Positions 1 through 7,901 of a stretch of DNA of 40,546 bases are shown one piece after another. Source of the DNA: an uncultured Bacilli bacterium (lineage in GTDB: Bacteria; Bacillota_I; Bacilli_A; RFN20; CAG-449); the NCBI GenBank assembly GCA_947626895.1, contig CANQTY010000008.1, forward strand, positions 1 through 40,546, in the 5' to 3' direction. Made by a program: the position numbers and the translations under genes. A model generated the notes under the pieces. The model saw only the letters and a program-made list of their open reading frames with translations, had not been told where the DNA came from and did not search any database. Numbering within the stretch: position 1 is the first letter of the stretch; every line of letters starts with the position of its first letter.

Positions 1-1218
1 TTTTTTTGTTAACTTTAAGACTTTTTCTTTAACTCTTTCAATAGTTTCTTCGCTTGGATTCATTAATATTTCATCGATATATGAAGCGACTTCTTCCATT
101 TCTTTTTCTTTAAATCCTCTTGTAGTTACCGCTGGAGTACCAAGACGAATTCCAGAAGCTAAAAATGGCTTTTCTTGATCATTAGGAATCGTATTTTTAT
201 TTACTGTAATATACGCTTTTCCTAAAAGTTTTTCTGCTTCTTTTCCAGTTAAACCAGTTTTAGACTTTACATCTAATAATAAAAGGTGATTATCTGTTCC
301 ATTTGAAATAACATGATATCCTTTTTTCATTAAAGCATCGCTTAAAGTTTTCGCATTTAAAATCACTTGTTTTTGATAAGTGATAAAGTCTTCTTGTAAG
401 GCTTCATGAAAGGCGACAGCTTTTGCAGCGATAACATGCATTAAAGGACCACCTTGCACTCCTGGAAAGACACTTTTATCGATACGTTTTGCGATTTCTT
501 CATCATTTGTTAAAATAATTCCCCCGCGAGGACCTCTTAATGTCTTATGGGTAGTTGAAGTTACAACATGCGCATATGGGCATGGATTCATATGTAAATG
601 GGCCGCGACTAAACCTGCAATATGAGCCATATCTACAAGTAGATAAGCCCCTACTTCATCGGCAATTTGCCTAAATCTTTTAAAATCGATGAATCGAGGA
701 TACGCTGAGGCTCCCGCAATAATCAAATTAGGTTTTACTTCTTTAGCAATTTTTAATACATTATCATAATCGATTTGTTCCGTGATAGGATCTACTCCAT
801 AAGTAAAGCTAAGATAATCTTGTCCAGAAAAAGATAAAGAATATCCATGAGTTAAATGTCCTCCATGGTCTAAAGCCATCCCTAAAATTTTATCTCCAGG
901 ACGAATTAGCGCTCTAAAACTAGCCATATTTGCTTGAGAACCTGAATGAGGTTGAACATTTGCAAAAGAAACATCAAATAATTTTTTTAGTCGTTCTTTG
1001 GCTAAATCTTCAACTGTATCAACGTTTTCACAACCTCCATAATATCGCTTTTTAGGATACCCTTCTGCATATTTATTTGTCAAAATACTTCCTTGTGCCT
1101 CTAAAACAGCTTGAGAAACAAAGTTTTCAGAAGCAATTAATTCAATATGTTCTTGTTGCCTTTTTGTTTCTTTTTGAATTGCATTAAATATTTCTAAATC
1201 TTTTTCTTTTAAGCTCAT
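1..1218 (-). CDS. glyA: Serine hydroxymethyltransferase, 3' end cut by or very near the window edge
   Basis: Reverse-strand translation from ATG at 1218 reads [35 protein letters not shown]...; contains [16 protein letters not shown]-lysine motif and HLTHG typical of SHMT. No stop seen before base 1. Confidence 0.95.
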   Translation of the reverse strand, partial: MSLKEKDLEIFNAIQKETKRQQEHIELIASENFVSQAVLEAQGSILTNKYAEGYPKKRYYGGCENVDTVEDLAKERLKKLFDVSFANVQPHSGSQANMASFRALIRPGDKILGMALDHGGHLTHGYSLSFSGQDYLSFTYGVDPITEQIDYDNVLKIAKEVKPNLIIAGASAYPRFIDFKRFRQIADEVGAYLLVDMAHIAGLVAAHLHMNPCPYAHVVTSTTHKTLRGPRGGIILTNDEEIAKRIDKSVFPGVQGGPLMHVIAAKAVAFHEALQEDFITYQKQVILNAKTLSDALMKKGYHVISNGTDNHLLLLDVKSKTGLTGKEAEKLLGKAYITVNKNTIPNDQEKPFLASGIRLGTPAVTTRGFKEKEMEEVASYIDEILMNPSEETIERVKEKVLKLTKK

Positions 1219-1311
1219 AACAATCACCTCTTCAATATTTTATGATGTTTATTTCTTTTTTACATTCTTTTTCTTCTATATTTTTTCGAAAGTGTGCTAT
1301 ACTTTTTATAT

Positions 1312-1388
1312 CGGGACGTAGCACAGCTTGGTAGTGCACTACCTTGGGGTGGTAGGGGTCGTGGGTTCAAATCTCATCGTTCCGACCA
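1312..1388 (+). tRNA. tRNA-Pro (anticodon GGG)
   Basis: Cloverleaf folded by eye: acceptor CGGGACG/CGTTCCG, D arm GCAC/GTGC with AGCTTGGTA loop, anticodon arm CTACC-TTGGGGT-GGTAG, T arm GTGGG-TTCAAAT-CTCAT, discriminator A and encoded CCA. Confidence 0.93.
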
Positions 1389-1398
1389 TTTGTAAATA

Positions 1399-1422
1399 TA
1401 GCCTAGAAATAGGCTTTTTTTA
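1399..1422 (+). terminator. Rho-independent terminator after tRNA-Pro
   Basis: AGCCTA-gaaa-TAGGCT followed by T-run. Confidence 0.8.
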
Positions 1423-1536
1423 TTTTTTGCGTAGGAAATTTTTTTGAAAACAAAAAGGGGGATTTTTGTAAACATCACAAAATAACACCCTAACAAATCA
1501 AGCCTTCTAATGTACAAAGGATGCTTAATTGTTTTT

Positions 1537-1630
1537 ACTATAATTAAAAAAGGACAACTGAATGGCTAGACCGAAGAGGGCTCCAATTGCCCAAGTCATC
1601 TAACGACTCAATGTCCTTCTTAATTAAAGT
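1537..1630. other. Long branched inverted-repeat element, possible structured RNA
   Basis: ACTATAATTAAAAAAGGACA (1537-1556) pairs imperfectly with TGTCCTTCTTAATTAAAGT (1612-1630); interior holds hairpins GGGC-TCCAATT-GCCC and AGTC-ATCTAAC-GACT. No ORF. Confidence 0.5.
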
Positions 1631-1823
1631 AAAATAAACAAAATTTAAAATCAAAGAAAATCTCTATATTTCTTTTATTTGTATCTTATTTTAGAATGAA
1701 AGTGTCAAGATAAAGCCATTATTCAGCCATATTTTCACCTTCAAACCATATCTTGTATGTTATTCACTATCCTATTCTATATATTTTTAAAACTTAATAT
1801 TTATGTTCTAAGAACAATTATTT

Positions 1824-1903
1824 TTGCAACGATATGTCTTTCGTTGCATTTGTTTTGCAACAATCCATTAATCGTTGCAAAATAGTTGCCACGATTATAT
1901 AAT
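1824..1903 (+). promoter_or_regulatory. Operator/promoter of gene 1: two TTGCAACGA-N8-TCGTTGCAA palindromes and a -35/-10
   Basis: Palindromes at 1824-1849 and 1855-1880, both with 9-bp arms and 8-bp spacer; TTGCAA (1875-1880) - 17 bp - TATAAT (1898-1903). Confidence 0.75.
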
Positions 1904-1926
1904 AATTAAGGAGGAAGATTATCTAT

Positions 1927-3177
1927 ATGCTAAAAGAAAGTAAAAACTTAGAGTACAAAGAAAAAATAAGTAAATCCTATTTAAAAACCGTTAGCGCTTT
2001 TGCCAATTATAATGATGGTGAAATTATTTTTGGGATTACCGATGATTATAAAATAATTGGAGTTATTAATCCTCAAGTGGAATGCAAAAATTTAGAAAAT
2101 CAAATCAATGATTCCATTAAACCAAGACCCGATTACACATTAAAAATAAACGAAGATAACACGATTACTTTATCAATTAAAAAAGGTTTCAATACCCCAT
2201 ATAGATATAATGGAAAAGCCTATAAAAGAAATGATTCTTCAACAATAGAAGTTGATGAAATTGAAGAAAATCGTTTAGTTCTTGCAAGAATGAACTTAAA
2301 TTATGAAGAATTAAGTGTCAGTAATAATAATTTAAAATTTGAATATCTAAGCAAACAAATAAAAAATGTTTTGGATTTATCAGAGTTTAATTTAGATTCA
2401 TTAAAACTTTTAAATCTATATAATTCAAAGGCTGGATATAATAATGCTGCAAAATTATTTGCTGATACAAATGATATGCCTGGACTTGATATTGCCGTTT
2501 TTGGGAATTCCATGAATATATTTAAAAAGAGAATCACTCTTGCTGGGGAATCTATTTTAAAACAATATTATGATGCTTTAGAAATATACAAAGATGAATA
2601 TATTGTTGAAAAAATTGAAAACGGATTTAGAAAAAAATATGAATTAATTCCTTTTGATGCTTTTAGAGAGGCTTTAGCAAATGCTTTAGTTCATCGAACT
2701 TGGGATATTAATGCCAATACAAAAATAGAAATGCATCCTGATAAAATCATCATTTCCTCACCTGGAGGATTGATGGTTGACATGACAAAAGAAGATTTTC
2801 TAGAAGGAAATTATTCCAGTTTAAGAAATCCAATCATCGCAAATATCTTTAGAAGAATGAATATTATTGAAGCTTTTGCAACTGGAATCAAAAGAATCAA
2901 TGCTACCTATAACAATACTTTAGCTAAACCAACATTTACTATCACACCAAGTGCAATATCTATCACTCTTCCTTCACTTGATCAAACAAATCTTTCCTTT
3001 AATGAACAAAAAGTACTTGATACTATGAAACAAAACTATTCATATACAAGAAATGAAATAGAATTATCAAGTGGTTTTTCTAAAGATACTTTACTTCGAA
3101 TTTTAAATTCCCTTATAAAAAAAGGATTAATCATGAAAGGTGGTAAAGCTAAAACTACCTACTATATCAAGAAGTAA
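1927..3177 (+). CDS. AlbA_2/Schlafen-like ATP-binding putative DNA-binding protein with C-terminal HTH
   Basis: N-term ESKNLEYKE...AFANYNDGEIIFGITDD (AlbA_2-like); central AFREALANALVHRTWD (HATPase_c_4-like); C-term winged HTH. Good RBS ggagg. Confidence 0.8.
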   Translation: MLKESKNLEYKEKISKSYLKTVSAFANYNDGEIIFGITDDYKIIGVINPQVECKNLENQINDSIKPRPDYTLKINEDNTITLSIKKGFNTPYRYNGKAYKRNDSSTIEVDEIEENRLVLARMNLNYEELSVSNNNLKFEYLSKQIKNVLDLSEFNLDSLKLLNLYNSKAGYNNAAKLFADTNDMPGLDIAVFGNSMNIFKKRITLAGESILKQYYDALEIYKDEYIVEKIENGFRKKYELIPFDAFREALANALVHRTWDINANTKIEMHPDKIIISSPGGLMVDMTKEDFLEGNYSSLRNPIIANIFRRMNIIEAFATGIKRINATYNNTLAKPTFTITPSAISITLPSLDQTNLSFNEQKVLDTMKQNYSYTRNEIELSSGFSKDTLLRILNSLIKKGLIMKGGKAKTTYYIKK

Positions 3178-3191
3178 TCGTCGCATATGAG

Positions 3192-3217
3192 TTGCAACGA
3201 AAGGCGAATCGTTGTAA
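3192..3217. repeat. Third TTGCAACGA-N8-TCGTTGTAA palindrome, immediately downstream of gene 1
   Basis: TTGCAACGA-aaggcgaa-TCGTTGTAA; same arm length and spacer as the upstream pair. Confidence 0.75.
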
Positions 3218-3257
3218 ATTTATGCTTTATCTATACTATTTTGTGATTTAAATTACA

Positions 3258-3346
3258 TTTTACCTATGCTTTTTCGTTATCAAAATCACGTTTTACCATA
3301 GATAATATGTAAAATAGTTGTCATATTTTTCCCTTTAATATAAAAT
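3258..3346 (+). promoter_or_regulatory. Putative operator/promoter of gene 2 with repeated TTTTAC motifs
   Basis: TTTTAC at 3258 and 3291, inverted GTAAAA at 3309; possible TTGTCA (3318-3323) - 17 - TAAAAT (3341-3346). Weaker than the other gene-specific sets. Confidence 0.4.
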
Positions 3347-3367
3347 AAGACTAAAGGAGATGATGAT

Positions 3368-4672
3368 ATGGAACGTTTAATTAAAGATAAATTAATAGCC
3401 TGGAAAAATAACATCTATAGGAAACCCTTAATTGTATATGGTGCTAGACAAATTGGTAAGACTTATACCATTTTGGACTTTGGTAAAAGTGAATATGATA
3501 ATGTTTTATATTGTAACTTTGAAGAGGATAAAGAACTTCATCAAATATTTAAAAAAAGCTTAAATCCAGAGAGAATTATTGACTCTTTAATGGCACATTA
3601 TTCTACCTCCATTATGAAAGAAAAAACACTCATATTCTTTGATGAAATTCAAGCCTGTGAAGAGGCATTAACTTCCTTAAAATATTTTAATGAAGCCGCG
3701 AATGAATATCATATTATTGCCGCGGGTAGTTTATTAGGCCTTGCTTTAAATCATGGTGCTTTTTCTTTTCCTGTTGGTAAAGTCGATATGATTAATATGT
3801 TTCCAATGAATTTTGAAGAATTTTTGTTAGCGACGAATAATAAAAAACTCCGCGATTTAATTGTTGAGTCATATCATTCATATTCACCCATGTCCTTACA
3901 TGATTTAGCTATGGACTTATATCGTATTTATTTAGTTGTTGGAGGTTATCCTAAAGTAGTAAAAACATATATTGAAACAAAAGATTTCAATTTAGTTCGT
4001 TCGGAGCAATCCTCTATCTCTAATGCCTATATATCCGATATGTCTAAATACGCTACTCCAAATGAAACGGTTAAATGCATGGAAATTTATAATAGTATTT
4101 TTGCTCAATTAGGAAAAGAAACTACTAAATTTCAGTATTCTGTAGTTACTCCTAAAGCAAGAAGTAAAAATTATGATATTGCTTTAAGTTGGTTAAAAGC
4201 ATCTAGAGTTGTAATTAATTGTACATTAACTAAAGAAGGATTTTATCCATTAACAGCAACTGAAGAATTACAAACATTTAAAATATACTATTGCGATATA
4301 GGATTATTTACCCTGAAAGGAGCTCTAGCTCCAAATAAAATTATTCAAAATATCGGGATACAAGATAAGGTAAGAGGAATTATTTCAGAAAGTTATGTTG
4401 CCACGCAATTAAACAGCAATGGTTTTAAACTTTTCTATTGGAATTCGAATAATACTTCTGAATTAGATTTTGTCATTCATTTAAATGGTGAAGCGATTCC
4501 TATCGAAGTTAAATCCGCGGATAATGTAAGATCAAAATCCTTAAAAACTTATATATCAAAATATAATCCTAAATATAGTATTAGAATTTCAAGCAAAAAT
4601 TTTGGCTTTGAAAATAATATTCAATCTATACCTTTATATGCAGTATTTTGTATTAAAGAATCCACCGAATAA
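3368..4672 (+). CDS. AAA_14/DUF4143-family ATPase
   Basis: Walker A GARQIGKT, Walker B LIFFDEIQ, C-terminal ELDFVIHLNGEAIPIEVKSA (PD-(D/E)XK-like signature). Confidence 0.85.
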   Translation: MERLIKDKLIAWKNNIYRKPLIVYGARQIGKTYTILDFGKSEYDNVLYCNFEEDKELHQIFKKSLNPERIIDSLMAHYSTSIMKEKTLIFFDEIQACEEALTSLKYFNEAANEYHIIAAGSLLGLALNHGAFSFPVGKVDMINMFPMNFEEFLLATNNKKLRDLIVESYHSYSPMSLHDLAMDLYRIYLVVGGYPKVVKTYIETKDFNLVRSEQSSISNAYISDMSKYATPNETVKCMEIYNSIFAQLGKETTKFQYSVVTPKARSKNYDIALSWLKASRVVINCTLTKEGFYPLTATEELQTFKIYYCDIGLFTLKGALAPNKIIQNIGIQDKVRGIISESYVATQLNSNGFKLFYWNSNNTSELDFVIHLNGEAIPIEVKSADNVRSKSLKTYISKYNPKYSIRISSKNFGFENNIQSIPLYAVFCIKESTE

Positions 4673-4775
4673 CCTATATAAAACTTCCCTATTTTACTTA
4701 CTATTACACTCTTTAATTGAGAAAATCATAATAATCATATAGATTGGGTGCATAGCGTCTGAAGAATTAATTATA

Positions 4776-4817
4776 TGACACAAATTCAAAATAATTTTAA
4801 ATTTGTGACACATATTT
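4776..4817 (+). repeat. 42-bp repeat copy 1 containing a 29-bp near-perfect palindrome, in the promoter region of gene 3
   Basis: tgacacaaattcaaaataattttaaatttgtgacacatattt; palindrome CACAAATTCAAAAT-A-ATTTTAAATTTGTG. Right arm TTGTGA (4803-4808) is 16 bp before TATGTT (4825-4830). Confidence 0.9.
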
Positions 4818-4857
4818 TAAAAACTATGTTACACTATACAAGGAGGTACTTTAAAAG

Positions 4858-6087
4858 ATGATTATTAAAAGAACTCAATATTTGGAGCATATTCGAAGAT
4901 TTTATGAATCTAATTTAATTAAAGTTTTAACTGGCGTAAGAAGATGTGGTAAAAGTATTTTATTAAATCAAATTAAAGAAGAACTAATAAAAGATAAAAA
5001 AATAAAAAAAGACCATATCATTTCTATCAATTTTGAAGACGTAATATTTGCTAAGCTTAAAATTACTAACTACATCAAATTAAATGATTACATTTTAAAG
5101 CAAATTAAAGATGATAAAAAATACTATATTTTTTTAGATGAAATTCAGCATATCCATCAATTTGAAAAAGTTTTAGCTTCTTTAAAAGCCACCCAAAATG
5201 TCTCTATATTTGTAACAGGAAGTAATTCTACATTGTTATCGGGTAGACTAGCTACTTTATTAGTGGGTAGATGCAAAGAATTTAAAATTATGCCTTTTAC
5301 TTATAGTGAATTTATTCAATATTACAAAGAAAATAATTTAGAACTTCCTAATAAACCTTTACTAAATTATATAAGGTTTGGGGGAATGCCCCAACGGATG
5401 GACTACACTATAGAAAAAGATATTAAAGATTATTTAAGTTCCATATATTATGGAATTATTGATAAAGATATTTGCAATAGTAAAGCAAAAATCGATCGAG
5501 AAACTTTTATTTTGATAGCAAATTATATTATTAGTAATGCATCAAAAGATTTCTCTGCACAAAGCATTGTAGATTATTATAATTCCCGTAATAAAGATAA
5601 GATTTATCGAAAAACAATTTATAGATACTTGGAGAAATTGGAACAAGCTTTTTTAATCTCTCGTGTTAAAAGATATGATATTTCTACTAAGCGAACATTA
5701 AAGCAAATTGAAAAACAGTTTGCAATCGATAATGGACTTATTCTAGCCTGTAGTGAAGCAAATAAAATATTTGAATCTCATGCTTTAGAAAATGTAGTAT
5801 ATAATGAATTACTATATCGAGGTTATGAGGTAAAAATCGGTAAAACTTATAAAGGTGAAATTGATTTCATAGCCATGAAAGATGGTAAAAAATGTTTTAT
5901 TCAAGTTGCCTATTTATTATTGAGTGAAGAAGTTATCAATAGAGAATTTAATGCCTTTGATTCTGTTCGTGATCCATCACCAAAATATGTATTTAGCTTA
6001 GATGAATTCGATATGTCAAGAGATGGAATAACCCATTTAAACATTGAAGAATGGTTGCTAAATAAAGTGAATATAGCATTGTCTTAG
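4858..6087 (+). CDS. AAA_14/DUF4143-family ATPase
   Basis: Walker A GVRRCGKS, Walker B YYIFLDEIQH; C-term GEIDFIAMKDGKKCFIQVAYLL then SLDEFDMSRDGITHLNIEEWL, typical of this family. Confidence 0.88.
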   Translation: MIIKRTQYLEHIRRFYESNLIKVLTGVRRCGKSILLNQIKEELIKDKKIKKDHIISINFEDVIFAKLKITNYIKLNDYILKQIKDDKKYYIFLDEIQHIHQFEKVLASLKATQNVSIFVTGSNSTLLSGRLATLLVGRCKEFKIMPFTYSEFIQYYKENNLELPNKPLLNYIRFGGMPQRMDYTIEKDIKDYLSSIYYGIIDKDICNSKAKIDRETFILIANYIISNASKDFSAQSIVDYYNSRNKDKIYRKTIYRYLEKLEQAFLISRVKRYDISTKRTLKQIEKQFAIDNGLILACSEANKIFESHALENVVYNELLYRGYEVKIGKTYKGEIDFIAMKDGKKCFIQVAYLLLSEEVINREFNAFDSVRDPSPKYVFSLDEFDMSRDGITHLNIEEWLLNKVNIALS

Positions 6088-6088
6088 C

Positions 6089-6130
6089 TGACACAAATTC
6101 AAAATAATTTTAAATTTGTGACACATATTT
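6089..6130 (+). repeat. 42-bp repeat copy 2, directly after the stop codon of gene 3
   Basis: Identical over 42 bp to 4776-4817. Confidence 0.95.
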
Positions 6131-6171
6131 AGCTTTAGCTTTATTAATAAAATTCACTTATAAAATAAAAA

Positions 6172-6219
6172 ATAAAGTGTCTAATTTAAATCTAATGGAA
6201 ATACAAATAAACACTTTAT
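6172..6219. repeat. Inverted repeat ATAAAGTGT...ACACTTTAT
   Basis: 9-bp perfect arms (6172-6180, 6211-6219) with a 30-bp loop. Confidence 0.5.
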
Positions 6220-6298
6220 CTTGGAACTTTCATATGTTTAATTATGGATTACTTTCACATTAATGATCATCTACTTTTCAAATAATAGTCTGAAAAGT

Positions 6299-6385
6299 CA
6301 CGGATTAAAATAGCTAAATATCTCGGATTGAAAATCAAAAATCTCACGGATTAGAATTGACAAATCTCTCGGATTAAAATACTAT
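6299..6385 (+). promoter_or_regulatory. Four 23-bp-spaced CGGATT iterons plus promoter of gene 4
   Basis: CGGATT at 6301, 6324, 6347, 6370 (spacing 23 each); TTGACA (6357-6362) - 17 - TACTAT (6380-6385). Confidence 0.8.
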
Positions 6386-6394
6386 AAGTACGAG

Positions 6395-7687
6395 GTGATA
6401 TGTATGGAAATTAAAAACTACCGCAAAAGAATTGTAGATGATAAGATTGAATATTATTTAAAATTATTTGGAGCGATTTGTATCGAAGGTCCAAAATATT
6501 GTGGAAAAACTTGGACTGGAAGATATCACGCAAATAGCGAAATTCTTTTATATACTTCCCCTACTATAAATCACCAAGACAATGTAACATTGGCAAAAAT
6601 GGCACCAAGCATCATTTTAGAAGGAGAAAAACCTAGGCTCATTGATGAATGGCAATTAGCCACAAATTTATGGGATGAAGTAAGAATTGATGTTGATAAA
6701 ACTGGATTAAAAGGGCAATATATTTTAACAGGTTCATCAACACCTAATAGAGAGGGTATCTTTCATAGTGGTGCAGGTAGATTTGGAAAAATTTATTTAA
6801 GAACAATGAGTTTATATGAATCAGGAGATTCTTCTGGAGATATCTCTTTAAAAGACTTATGTAATCATAAATTTAAACCCAAATTTACTGGCGAAGTAGA
6901 TTTAAAAAAATTAGCTAGATTAATTATTCGAGGAGGATTTCCTGCAAATATCGAATATTCTATAAAAGATGCCAGTATGATGGTAAAGCAATACATCAAA
7001 TTAACCATTGACCATGATTTATTTCAATTAGACGGAATACAAAGAGATAAACATAAAGTTCATCTATTATTAAAGTCTTTAGCAAGAAATGAATCCACGA
7101 CAGCATCTAAGGCAACATTAAAAAAAGATATTTGTGATCAGGATCATGAAGATATTAATATTGATACCGTTTCTTCCTATTTAGATGCTTTTGATAAATT
7201 ACATTTATTAGATAATGATGAACCTTTTGCATCAAATATTCGCTCTTTCATTAGAGTTAAGCAAATGGAAAAAAGACATTTTGCGGATCCATCCATTTCA
7301 TGTGCATTGTTAAATATTAATGATGAAAAAAAATTAATCGAAGATTTAGAGACCTTTGGATTTTTATTCGAGGCAATGGTAGAAAGAGATTTAAAAATTT
7401 ATGCTGATAGTTTTAATGCTAAATGTTATCATTATCAAGATTATCAAAATAATGAAATCGATTATGTCATTGAACTTGAAGATGGAAAATGGTGTGCTTT
7501 TGAAATTAAGCTTGGAGCAAATCAAATTGATAAAGCCGCGCAAAATTTAGTGAAATTAAAAAATATTATTGAAAAAGAAAATAGAAAAGCTCCCTCTCTT
7601 CTTTGCGTAATATGTGGGTTAAGTAATGCAGCATATCAAAGAGATGATGGTGTATATGTTGTTCCCATAACGGCTTTAAAAAACTAA
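6395..7687 (+). CDS. AAA_14/DUF4143-family ATPase
   Basis: Walker A EGPKYCGKT, Walker B-like PRLIDEWQ, C-term NEIDYVIELEDGKWCAFEIKLG. ATG at 6404 is an alternative start. Confidence 0.85.
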   Translation: MICMEIKNYRKRIVDDKIEYYLKLFGAICIEGPKYCGKTWTGRYHANSEILLYTSPTINHQDNVTLAKMAPSIILEGEKPRLIDEWQLATNLWDEVRIDVDKTGLKGQYILTGSSTPNREGIFHSGAGRFGKIYLRTMSLYESGDSSGDISLKDLCNHKFKPKFTGEVDLKKLARLIIRGGFPANIEYSIKDASMMVKQYIKLTIDHDLFQLDGIQRDKHKVHLLLKSLARNESTTASKATLKKDICDQDHEDINIDTVSSYLDAFDKLHLLDNDEPFASNIRSFIRVKQMEKRHFADPSISCALLNINDEKKLIEDLETFGFLFEAMVERDLKIYADSFNAKCYHYQDYQNNEIDYVIELEDGKWCAFEIKLGANQIDKAAQNLVKLKNIIEKENRKAPSLLCVICGLSNAAYQRDDGVYVVPITALKN

Positions 7688-7748
7688 AAATATTATCTAT
7701 TTATAACTTATTATTTACAAATGGAATTACAAAAAATCGTCGAATTTT

Positions 7749-7881
7749 AAAGTGACATTTAAAGTGACATTTTTTCTAATCAAAATTTAGAAAATGCCTA
7801 ATTATAGCCATTCTATAAAAAATTTAAAGTGACATTTAAAGTGACAAATATAGTGACATAATAAATCGAATTTTCTTTAAT
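7749..7881 (+). promoter_or_regulatory. Five 12-bp AAAGTGACATTT iterons (2+3) and promoter of gene 5
   Basis: Units at 7749, 7761, 7826, 7838, 7850; last unit's GTGACA (7853-7858) is 17 bp before TTTAAT (7876-7881). Confidence 0.75.
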
Positions 7882-7901
7882 ATATATAAAGAGGAAAAGA
7901 T

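Noticed and set aside
1537-1630. Hammerhead ribozyme (CTGAATG...GAAGA...GTC layout within paired arms)
   Set aside because: Core reads CTGAATG, not CTGANGA, and GAAG instead of GAAA; resemblance is superficial.
2301-2537. Minus-strand ORF 78 aa
   Set aside because: Antisense shadow of gene 1, no RBS or recognisable domain.
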